From NCBI GenBank assembly GCA_902591755.1, contig CACJBX010000001.1, positions 97,001 to 161,000 of the forward strand: a stretch of 64,000 bases of DNA. The letters run 5' to 3'. The position numbers were made by a program, and so were the translations under genes. The notes beneath the pieces are model-generated. The model worked only from the letters and a program-made list of their open reading frames with translations. It was not told where the DNA came from and made no database searches. The stretch comes from an uncultured Pelagibacteraceae bacterium. GTDB lineage: Bacteria; Pseudomonadota; Alphaproteobacteria; Pelagibacterales; Pelagibacteraceae. Shown piece by piece: positions 31,783-39,407 of the stretch. Numbering within the stretch: position 1 is the stretch's first letter; each line of letters starts with the position of its first letter.

Positions 31783-32664
31783 TCGTTTAAATTCTGGCAT
31801 TAATTGTGACAACAAAACTCCAGCAAGAATAAATAAACATCCTAAAATATTATCTATGTTTAAAATTTGATTTAATATAATCCAAGCTGCTATTGTTGCA
31901 AAAACACCCTCTAATGAATAAATTATTGCTGCTGGTGCCGGACTTATGTTTTTTTGTGCATAAATTTGCAAAACAAAGGCAAATCCACCAGATAATACGC
32001 CTGCATAAAGAATTTCATATGTCTCGGATAAAATATTTGAAATTGTAAAGGTCTCATAAACTAATCCAATAAAGATTGATAAAATTGATACTATTAAAGT
32101 TTGAATTAGGCCAACTGTGACTGGTAAATCAAATTTTTCCACTAGTTGTCCGATAAAAATAATATGTAAACTCCAAAATAAGGCACATATTAATACTAAT
32201 ATGTCTCCTTTTCTAACTGATGCGTCGTAAAAATTTGTTAACAGATATCCTCCTACTACACACAACAAAACAGATGGCCAAACACTCCAATGAACTTTTT
32301 TTCGATAAATGATATAAAGAACAAATGGTACTAAAGGTACATAAAAAATTGTAAAGAAAGCTGCGTTAGCTACATCAGTATAGAGGAGGGCAACTTGTTG
32401 TAATGCAGAGGCTAAGAATAAAAATATACCTATAGAGATTGAGAGATATAAAAAATTCCTTCTATCTTTATTAAATTCATTAAAAAATTTATTTTTTTCA
32501 ATTATTAAAAAAAAAGGAACCAGTGCAAGGAAACCAACAAAAAATCTCACTCCATTAAATGTGAAAGGGCCAATTTCATCCATCCCTGTGTCTTGAGCAA
32601 TAAACGTGGTACCCCAGATTAAACAACAAACAAACGCGCTTACAAGTGATAGTCTTTTTGACAT
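31759..32664 (-). CDS. EamA/DMT-family membrane transporter
   Basis: 301 aa with about ten hydrophobic helices in two EamA repeats (N-terminal CLIWGTTFIAQD and C-terminal PAPAAIIYSLEGVFATIAAW). The drug/metabolite transporter family often exports amino acids or small metabolites; the substrate cannot be read. It starts 8 nt after the E2 gene and may be co-transcribed with the pyruvate dehydrogenase genes. Confidence 0.87.
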   Translation of the reverse strand: MSKRLSLVSAFVCCLIWGTTFIAQDTGMDEIGPFTFNGVRFFVGFLALVPFFLIIEKNKFFNEFNKDRRNFLYLSISIGIFLFLASALQQVALLYTDVANAAFFTIFYVPLVPFVLYIIYRKKVHWSVWPSVLLCVVGGYLLTNFYDASVRKGDILVLICALFWSLHIIFIGQLVEKFDLPVTVGLIQTLIVSILSIFIGLVYETFTISNILSETYEILYAGVLSGGFAFVLQIYAQKNISPAPAAIIYSLEGVFATIAAWIILNQILNIDNILGCLFILAGVLLSQLMPEFKRLSIDKPK

Positions 32665-32672
32665 TTAGTTAG

Positions 32673-33569
32673 TTATATTGAGAGGTTGTAGGCAAAATTT
32701 TTACCAAGGTTTTCTTTAATCTCATTACAAAATCTTGCAGCATCTGCTCCATTGATAATTCTGTGATCATAGGATAGTGACAGCGGAAGTATAAGTTTGT
32801 CACTTTTATCTTTTTGGAATATTTTTCCAATTCCTAATATGGCTACCTCAGGTGGATTTATTATAGGTGTAAAAAATGTTCCACCTATCCCACCAAGACT
32901 AGTGATAGTTATTGAGCCACCTTGAAATTCTTTTTTGTCAATTTTTAAATTTCTACATTTATCACTTACTTCTTTTAATTTTTGCGATAAGTCAGATATT
33001 TTAAATTTATCGGCATCTCTAATTTTAGGAACCATAAGTCCGTGTGGAGTATCTACCGCAATACCGATATGAAAATATTTTTTTAATATAATTTGATAAT
33101 TTTCTTCATCTTTTATTGATGAATTAAATATAGGATATTTCATCATACTTTTTACCAATGCCTTAATTATAAAAGCAAGTGGGGTAATTTTCTTTTGCTC
33201 ACCTGTGTAACCATCCTTTAAATTTTTACGGAAGTTTTCAAGTTCAGTAACATCAGCTTCATCGTGATGTGTAACATGTGGAATAGTTCTCCAAGATTCG
33301 GATAACAACGGTGCTGCAAGCCTTTTGACTCTTGGCATTTCAACAATTTCTATTTCGCCAAATTCAGAGTGATCAACTAAGTTTTTTTTAGGTTCTGGTT
33401 TTTGAGTTTCTTTTACCGGTATACTTTTTTTAGAATTTTTTATAAAATTTTTGACATCTTCCTCTGTTATTCTCCCGTTTCTTTCAGACCCTTTTAAGTT
33501 AGATATATCAGCCCCCAATTCACGTGCAAATTTTCTTACTTTTGGAGTAGCGAGTATTCTATTAATCAT
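32673..33569 (-). CDS. aceF: Pyruvate dehydrogenase E2 lacking a lipoyl domain
   Basis: 298 aa. It begins directly with the peripheral-subunit binding domain (ATPKVRKFARELGADISNL and GRITEEDVKNF, residues 7-41), then a short charged linker, then the acetyltransferase catalytic domain with SYDHRIINGADAARF (catalytic His and DHR motif) and TSLGGIGG. No lipoyl domain precedes the binding domain, whereas ordinary E2 has one to three. The lipoyl domain is on the adjacent E1. It follows aceE by 2 nt. No E3 (lpd) is present in the window. Confidence 0.9.
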   Translation of the reverse strand: MINRILATPKVRKFARELGADISNLKGSERNGRITEEDVKNFIKNSKKSIPVKETQKPEPKKNLVDHSEFGEIEIVEMPRVKRLAAPLLSESWRTIPHVTHHDEADVTELENFRKNLKDGYTGEQKKITPLAFIIKALVKSMMKYPIFNSSIKDEENYQIILKKYFHIGIAVDTPHGLMVPKIRDADKFKISDLSQKLKEVSDKCRNLKIDKKEFQGGSITITSLGGIGGTFFTPIINPPEVAILGIGKIFQKDKSDKLILPLSLSYDHRIINGADAARFCNEIKENLGKNFAYNLSI

Positions 33570-33571
33570 AA

Positions 33572-36500
33572 TTATAGTTTTGTAGGTATGGGTTTATTTT
33601 TATCAATGTTATATTTCTTAATTGCTTGTTCTGCATATTTTGATGGAATTAATTGTTCTTTTGCTAAAACACTTAAAGCGTAAGTAACAATATATTTTTT
33701 ATCCACCTCAAAGAAATTTCTAAGTTTTTCCCTACTGTCACTTCTTCCATAACCATCTGTTCCAAGCGAATAAAAACTTTTGTTAGTAAAAGGTCTTATT
33801 TGATCTGATGTAATTCTCATATAGTCTGATGCAGCTAGTATAGGACCTTCGGCATCTTTTAAACAATTTTCAACATATGTTTTTTTAGGTTTTTCATTTG
33901 GATTTAAAAGATTAAATCTCTCTACTTCCATACCATCTTTTCTTAATTCATTAAAACTTGTCACACTCCACACATCACAATCAATTTTAAAATCTTTGTC
34001 TAATATGTCTGCCGCCTGCATCATTTCTCTTAAAATAGTTCCAGATCCTAATAGTTGGATTTTTGTTTTTTTATTTTTTGAAATTTGTTTAATTTTATAC
34101 ATTCCTTTTAATATTGCTTCTTCAATATTTTTATCTTTTGGTATTGCTGGATGCGGATAATTTTCATTCATTGTTGTAATATAATAAAAAACATTTTCTT
34201 TTTTTTCATACATTCTTCTTAAACCATCTCTGAATATTACAGCTAACTCATAAGCAAAGGTTGGGTCATAGGAAACACAGTTAGGTATTGTAGATGCAAG
34301 CAGATGGCTATGTCCATCTTGATGTTGTAATCCTTCCCCAGCCAAAGTTGTTCTTCCAGATGTAGCACCTATAAGAAATCCTCTTGCCTGACTATCACCT
34401 GCGGCCCAGGCGAAATCACCGACTCTTTGAAAACCAAACATTGAATAGAACAAATATATTGGAATCATTTCTATATCATGATTAGTGTATGATGTTCCTG
34501 CAGCTATCCAAGATGACATGGAACCAGCCTCCGTTATTCCCTCCTCTAACACCTGTCCTGATTTATCTTCTCTGTAAGATGAAAGTAGTTTCGAGTCCAC
34601 AGGCTCATACTTTTGACCCTCATGTGCGTAAATACCAATTTTTTGAAAAAAACCCTCCATACCAAATGTTCTAGCCTCATCAGGAATTATAGGAACCAAT
34701 TTAGGTGAAACATTTTTATCTCTTAAGAGGTTTGTTAACATTCTCACTAACGCCATAGTCGTCGACATTTCCTTAGTCCCTGTAGACTGTTTCATCACAT
34801 CGAAGATATCTTTTGGAGGAACTTTAATTGATTTGGCAAAAGATGATCTTTCAGGAATGAAACCTCCAAGTTGAAGTCTTCTCTCTTTTAAGTATTTTAT
34901 TTCTTGTGAGTCCTCTTTTGGTCTGTAGTATTCAATATTTTTTACCTGATCGTCAGTTAAAGGAACATCAAATCGATCTCTGTAATAAAGTAAATCGTCT
35001 ACGTCCAATTTTTTTTGTTGATGGGTGGTATTAATACTTTCACCAGATTTACCCATTCCATAACCTTTGATAGTTTTGGCAATGATCACTGTTGGACTAC
35101 CTTTGTTTTCTACTGCTCTATGGTAAGCTGAATACACTTTATGTGGATCATGGCCTCCTCGATTAAGCTTCCATATATCTCTATCGGTTAAGCTTGAGAC
35201 CATTTCTTTTAATTCTTTGTATTTTCCAAAAAATTTGTCTCTTACATATGCGCCGCCCTTCGCCTTAAATGCCTGATACTCACCATCAACAGCTTCATTC
35301 ATTCTTTTTACCAATAAACCTGTTTTATCTTTTGCTAATAATTGGTCCCAGTAAGATCCCCATATCACCTTTAACACGTTCCAACCGGCTCCTCTAAAAA
35401 TTCCCTCAAGTTCCTGAATTATCTTTCCATTACCTCTAACGGGTCCATCTAATCTTTGAAGATTGCAGTTAACCACAAATATTAGGTTGTCTAATTTTTC
35501 TCTGGATGCTAATCCAATTGCACCTAAAGACTCTGGTTCATCCATTTCCCCATCTCCTAAAAAGGCCCAAACTTTTCTATTCTCATCTTTAATCAAACCT
35601 CTATTAATTAAATATTTCATAAATCTTGCTTGGTAGATCGCTAACATTGGGCCAAGACCCATTGATACAGTTGGAAACTGCCAATAGTTCGGCATCAGCC
35701 AAGGATGAGGATAAGAGGATAAACCACCTGGTAGGACTTCTTGTCTAAACGAGTCTAGTTGTTTCTCAGTTAATCTTCCCTCTAAAAAAGATCTTGCATA
35801 AATTCCAGGAGCACTATGACCTTGGAAATATATTAAATCTCCACCAAACTTATTATTTTTTGCTCTCCAAAAATGATTCATACCGACGTCATATAATGTT
35901 GCAGCTGAAGCAAAGGTTCCTATATGACCACCAAGATCAGGGTTTTTTTTATTAGCTCTTACAACCATAGCAGCTGCATTCCACCTAATTAAAGATCTTA
36001 TTTTTCTTTCAATGTTTTGATCCCCTGGAGATTTTTTATCCTCCTCAGGAGGAATAGTATTTATGTAAGGTGTATTTCGAGATAAGACTAAATCTGAGCC
36101 TTCTTTATAAGAATGCTCAATTAATTGTTTTATTAAATATTGAGCTCTTTCTTTACCATCATTTTGAAGAACTGCGGATAAAGACTCTAGCCACTCTTTA
36201 GTTTCAGTTGGATCTAGATCATTGCCATCAGATATTATTTCAATATTTCTGGTTGGTTTCTTTTTCTCTTGGATTATAGTTTTTGTTCCAACAGGTTTTT
36301 CTTGTTCTACTCTTTGAGATTTTTCAGCGTCTACAATTATTTTTTCAGTATCTTTTGGAATATCTAAATTTTTTACTTCTTTTTTTTCAGGTTCGGGTTT
36401 TTTTTCAGATGCAGATTGAATTTCTACTAGTTTATCTCCCTTTGATACTTTATCGCCAACTTTTACTAAAATTTTTAAAACATCACCCTCTTCGGTGCTT

Positions 36501-36643
36501 GGAACCTCTACACTTGATTTATCGCTTTCAAGAGTAACAATAGAATCGTTTTTTTGAATTTTTTGACCCTCTTTTACGAGAACTTCTATGATTTCTACGT
36601 TATCAAAATCTCCTATATCAGGTACTAGAATGTCTTTTTTCAT
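33572..36643 (-). CDS. aceE: Pyruvate dehydrogenase E1, homodimeric, with N-terminal lipoyl domain
   Basis: 1023 aa. Residues 1-77 form a lipoyl domain with the lipoylated lysine in TLESDKSSVEVPS (Lys42). A Pro/Glu/Lys-rich linker follows to about 145, then a complete AceE core of about 880 aa with the thiamine diphosphate motif GDGEMDEPES and VNCNLQRLDGPVRGNG. The core length equals E. coli AceE (887 aa), so this is a fusion rather than a misread start. Lipoyl domains normally sit on E2, which lacks one here. The enzyme converts pyruvate to acetyl-CoA with E2 and E3. Confidence 0.94.
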   Translation of the reverse strand: MKKDILVPDIGDFDNVEIIEVLVKEGQKIQKNDSIVTLESDKSSVEVPSTEEGDVLKILVKVGDKVSKGDKLVEIQSASEKKPEPEKKEVKNLDIPKDTEKIIVDAEKSQRVEQEKPVGTKTIIQEKKKPTRNIEIISDGNDLDPTETKEWLESLSAVLQNDGKERAQYLIKQLIEHSYKEGSDLVLSRNTPYINTIPPEEDKKSPGDQNIERKIRSLIRWNAAAMVVRANKKNPDLGGHIGTFASAATLYDVGMNHFWRAKNNKFGGDLIYFQGHSAPGIYARSFLEGRLTEKQLDSFRQEVLPGGLSSYPHPWLMPNYWQFPTVSMGLGPMLAIYQARFMKYLINRGLIKDENRKVWAFLGDGEMDEPESLGAIGLASREKLDNLIFVVNCNLQRLDGPVRGNGKIIQELEGIFRGAGWNVLKVIWGSYWDQLLAKDKTGLLVKRMNEAVDGEYQAFKAKGGAYVRDKFFGKYKELKEMVSSLTDRDIWKLNRGGHDPHKVYSAYHRAVENKGSPTVIIAKTIKGYGMGKSGESINTTHQQKKLDVDDLLYYRDRFDVPLTDDQVKNIEYYRPKEDSQEIKYLKERRLQLGGFIPERSSFAKSIKVPPKDIFDVMKQSTGTKEMSTTMALVRMLTNLLRDKNVSPKLVPIIPDEARTFGMEGFFQKIGIYAHEGQKYEPVDSKLLSSYREDKSGQVLEEGITEAGSMSSWIAAGTSYTNHDIEMIPIYLFYSMFGFQRVGDFAWAAGDSQARGFLIGATSGRTTLAGEGLQHQDGHSHLLASTIPNCVSYDPTFAYELAVIFRDGLRRMYEKKENVFYYITTMNENYPHPAIPKDKNIEEAILKGMYKIKQISKNKKTKIQLLGSGTILREMMQAADILDKDFKIDCDVWSVTSFNELRKDGMEVERFNLLNPNEKPKKTYVENCLKDAEGPILAASDYMRITSDQIRPFTNKSFYSLGTDGYGRSDSREKLRNFFEVDKKYIVTYALSVLAKEQLIPSKYAEQAIKKYNIDKNKPIPTKL

Positions 36644-36758
36644 CTATACTTTTTTAAGATCAATATTTTAACATATTTATATCTTTTTTTCGTCATCCTA
36701 AAATGAGTTAATTTGAATATGTTAAAAATATTTATTAATTTTATTAAGAAAAAGCCTA

Positions 36759-36791
36759 ATTATAAAAATTTGGACGCAAAAATTTGGGTGC
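36759..36791 (-). promoter_or_regulatory. aceE promoter -10 with tandem 14-mer over the -35 region
   Basis: On the minus strand a perfect -10 TATAAT (36759-36764) lies about 116 nt before the aceE ATG. Just upstream are two adjacent 14-nt copies, AAAAATTTGGACGC (36764-36777) and AAAAATTTGGGTGC (36778-36791) on the plus strand, 12 of 14 identical. They cover the expected -35 position, where no consensus hexamer is seen, as would fit a site for an activator or repressor. Confidence 0.4.
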
Positions 36792-36831
36792 AAAATATTA
36801 TTCTAAATAAGTATTATAAATCACTTAAATA

Positions 36832-37938
36832 TTAATCTTTTTCTATACACATCGAAATTCCCATCCCTCCTCCGATGCATAATGTTGCCAAACCTTTTTT
36901 CCCACTTATTTTTTTTAATTCATTTAAAAGTGTAACAACAATTCTTGCTCCTGAGGCACCTATCGGATGACCGAGAGCTATTGCTCCACCATTCACATTT
37001 ACTTTTTCTTTAGGAACTTTTAATTCTTTAATTACAGCAATGCTTTGAGCGGCAAAGGCTTCGTTAATTTCAATTAAGTCTAAATCTTTTACATTCCATT
37101 TCGCTATTTCTAGAGCTTTGTTTGATGAGGGGATTGGTCCTAACCCCATCATGGATGGATCAACACCACAGGTTGCCCAGGATATAATCTTTCCCAATAT
37201 TTCTAAATTATTTTTTTCAGCTAACTCTCTTGTTGTTAATACCACTGCAGCTGCTCCATCATTGATACCAGATGAATTTCCAGGAGTGACAGTTCCTTTT
37301 TCCTTAAAAACAGAATTTAGTTTTGATAGGTCGTTAATTGTAATTCCAGTTCTTGGATGTTCGTCAATATCATTGTTAATAATTTCGTTATCAAATTTTT
37401 TTTTTTTTATTGCTATATTTGCTTTATGTTGAGACTGAAGTGCAAATTCATCTTGTTCTTGTCTTGATATGTTATATTTTGCAGCAACATTTTCAGCTGT
37501 AACACCCATATGATAATTATAAAAAGCATCCGTCAAACCATCTTTCATCATTTGATCATGAATTGAATTAGTCATACTTTCTTGACCACCAGCAATTATA
37601 AAGTTTGCAGAATTTGTAAGTAATGATTGATATCCGTTTACAATTGATCGTAGTCCAGATCCACATACTTGGTTTATAATTATTGCAGTCTTTTCTTTTG
37701 GAATTCCAGAATTTATAGCTGCTTGCCTTGCTGGATTTTGTCCACATGATCCTGTCAAAACCTGTCCTAATATTATCTCGTCAATTTCATCTACTTTTAA
37801 CTTAGTCTTTTCAATTAAACTTTTAATTACCAACGAGCCTAGGTTATGAGCCTGCAGATCTTTATAAATACCTTTATATCTTCCTATGGCTGATCTTTGA
37901 GCTGCAACGAAAACAATGTCTTTAGAATTTTTTGACAT
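36832..37938 (-). CDS. Acetyl-CoA acetyltransferase (thiolase), short form
   Basis: 368 aa. Catalytic residues are present: Cys in NQVCGSGLRS (near 89), His in GHPIGASG and Cys in CIGGGMG; NEAFAAQS is also present. The family is normally about 390 aa. The region after AGGQESM goes almost directly to MMKDGLTDAF, so about 20 residues of the loop near the CoA pocket are missing, and a shorter gap follows later. It condenses or cleaves acetoacetyl-CoA. It is a single gene between aceE and tRNA-Arg. Confidence 0.9.
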   Translation of the reverse strand: MSKNSKDIVFVAAQRSAIGRYKGIYKDLQAHNLGSLVIKSLIEKTKLKVDEIDEIILGQVLTGSCGQNPARQAAINSGIPKEKTAIIINQVCGSGLRSIVNGYQSLLTNSANFIIAGGQESMTNSIHDQMMKDGLTDAFYNYHMGVTAENVAAKYNISRQEQDEFALQSQHKANIAIKKKKFDNEIINNDIDEHPRTGITINDLSKLNSVFKEKGTVTPGNSSGINDGAAAVVLTTRELAEKNNLEILGKIISWATCGVDPSMMGLGPIPSSNKALEIAKWNVKDLDLIEINEAFAAQSIAVIKELKVPKEKVNVNGGAIALGHPIGASGARIVVTLLNELKKISGKKGLATLCIGGGMGISMCIEKD

Positions 37939-38001
37939 TAATATAGAATAATTGTTTATTTTAAAATTACATTATTTAATATGATTTTTTTTTATAATTC
38001 A

Positions 38002-38078
38002 GCGCCTGTAGCTCAACTGGATAGAGCGCTTGGCTACGGACCAGGAGGTTCTGGGTTCGACTCCTAGCAGGCGCGCCA
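38002..38078 (+). tRNA. tRNA-Arg (anticodon ACG)
   Basis: 77 nt including encoded CCA (38076-38078). The acceptor GCGCCTG pairs with CAGGCGC, the D arm is AGCTCAACTGGATAGAGC, the anticodon loop CTACGGA holds ACG (A34 would be edited to inosine), and the T loop is GGTTCGACTCC. It is isolated between convergent-style neighbours, the thiolase (minus) and the thioesterase (plus). Confidence 0.96.
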
Positions 38079-38082
38079 AATT

Positions 38083-38166
38083 ATGAAAATCTCTTTACAA
38101 TCAAGTGTTGTATATTTTTTTACTATAGTGTTTATAGTTTTAATTTTATTAACAATATTTTTATAA
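38083..38166 (+). CDS. Possible 27-residue single-pass membrane peptide
   Basis: An ATG-started frame of 27 codons fills the gap between tRNA-Arg and the thioesterase gene. The product starts MKISLQSS and then has about 18 hydrophobic residues, fitting one membrane helix. It begins 4 nt after the tRNA CCA and ends 3 nt before the next ATG. AT-rich DNA makes chance hydrophobic frames common and no good Shine-Dalgarno is seen, so this is tentative. Confidence 0.25.
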   Translation: MKISLQSSVVYFFTIVFIVLILLTIFL

Positions 38167-38169
38167 AAA

Positions 38170-38571
38170 ATGGGAAACAATTTTGAACAAATCAGCAAAG
38201 TTTCTGGTTTTATGAAACACAATGGTGGTCTCCTTTTTAGAAATTTATCTGAGACTGAGTTTGAATTTAAAAGCACAATACAAAAAATTCATTTAAATAG
38301 AAGAGACATTACCCATGGAGGTTTTATTTGTTCTTTAATTGATGCAGGTGCTGGAACTGCTGTATATAGAGCTAGCAATAATCAATCATGTGTAACGGTT
38401 TCATTAGATGTAAAATTCATTGCACCATCCAGACTAGGAGATGAAATATTAGGTAAAGTAAATATATTAAAGAGAACAAAGTCAATGTTATTTGTGAATT
38501 GTAATTTATATATAAATAAAAATATTATTGCATCTGCAACAGGTGTTTGGAAGGTAGTAAAAAAAATATGA
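38170..38571 (+). CDS. PaaI-family hotdog thioesterase
   Basis: 133 aa hotdog-fold acyl-CoA thioesterase. NRRDITHGGFICSLIDAGAG carries the PaaI signature (HGG then D) and VTVSLDVKFIAPSRLGDEI is the second conserved block. It hydrolyses acyl- or aryl-CoA thioesters; the substrate is unknown. Its stop overlaps the racemase ATG (ATGA). Confidence 0.88.
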   Translation: MGNNFEQISKVSGFMKHNGGLLFRNLSETEFEFKSTIQKIHLNRRDITHGGFICSLIDAGAGTAVYRASNNQSCVTVSLDVKFIAPSRLGDEILGKVNILKRTKSMLFVNCNLYINKNIIASATGVWKVVKKI

Positions 38572-39266
38572 TTGGGATTTTAGGAGGTATGGGAACACAA
38601 GCCGGTTTAGATTTCTGTAACAAAATTGCTATTTCATATAGAGGAAAACAAGATCAACAATACCCAAAATTTTTATTATACAACAAATCGGATACACCTA
38701 ATAGGCCCGAAAATTTAAAAAAATATTATAATGTCCTTAAAGAATTAGTTAAAGGCTGTAAATTATTAGAAAAAAATAATTGTAAGTTTATTGTAATGCC
38801 ATGTAATACAGCTCATTTTTGGTACGATGACCTAAAAAAAAAAGTTAATATACCAATTTTGAGTATGCCTGAAGAAGTTTATAATCATGCGAAAAAGAAC
38901 TGTAAAATTAATTCTCAAATTGGAATACTTGCTACTGAAGCAACCTTGAATACAAAAATTTATCATAAATATTTCAATAAAAGGTTTAAGCTTCTATCAC
39001 CGCCTATAAAAATACAGAAAAAAAATGTAAATAAAGCTATCAAATTTGTTAAAATGGGTAATGTAAGAAAGGCCGAAAAAATGATTAAGCCTGCAATTGA
39101 CTATTTAATTAAAGTAAATTGTAAAAAAATAATCTTAGGATGTACGGAATTACCTATAGCAATTTTTGCATTCAAATCTTTTAAAAAGGCAAAAAAATCA
39201 AAAATATTTATAGATCCAAATTTGATTCTAGCAAATACTTGTGTGAATAAATATAAGGCTGCATAA
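38568..39266 (+). CDS. Aspartate/glutamate racemase family protein
   Basis: 232 aa from ATG 38568, which forms ATGA with the thioesterase stop; a TTG start 21 nt upstream is unlikely. The opening IGILGGMGTQAGLDF and the two catalytic cysteines in VMPCNTAHFW and ILGCTELPIA are typical of cofactor-independent aspartate racemases (RacX/YgeA-like). It interconverts L- and D-amino acids, possibly D-Asp or D-Glu. No peptidoglycan genes are adjacent. Confidence 0.88.
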   Translation: MIGILGGMGTQAGLDFCNKIAISYRGKQDQQYPKFLLYNKSDTPNRPENLKKYYNVLKELVKGCKLLEKNNCKFIVMPCNTAHFWYDDLKKKVNIPILSMPEEVYNHAKKNCKINSQIGILATEATLNTKIYHKYFNKRFKLLSPPIKIQKKNVNKAIKFVKMGNVRKAEKMIKPAIDYLIKVNCKKIILGCTELPIAIFAFKSFKKAKKSKIFIDPNLILANTCVNKYKAA

Positions 39267-39407
39267 TTAGATAAAATATGTTAATATCCAAAAAAAATTA
39301 AAAATGAGAACTTTTACCTGAATGATTCGGACTTGTTTTAGACTATTTTTGTTCTTTAGCGATAACAATATATAGTAGTAAAAAAATTTAACACACCAAA
39401 AGTTGAA

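Noticed and set aside
36283..36537. Rightward frame opposite the aceE linker and lipoyl domain
   Set aside because: Leucine/phenylalanine-rich antisense of the Lys/Glu linker; composition explains the open frame.
38064..38276. Leftward frame overlapping tRNA-Arg and the thioesterase
   Set aside because: It lies antisense to a tRNA and a recognisable coding gene; a shadow frame.
39267..39407. Very short frames (5 and 17 codons) upstream of the Suv3-like helicase as leader peptides
   Set aside because: Too short, with no ribosome site and no attenuator structure; chance in AT-rich DNA.
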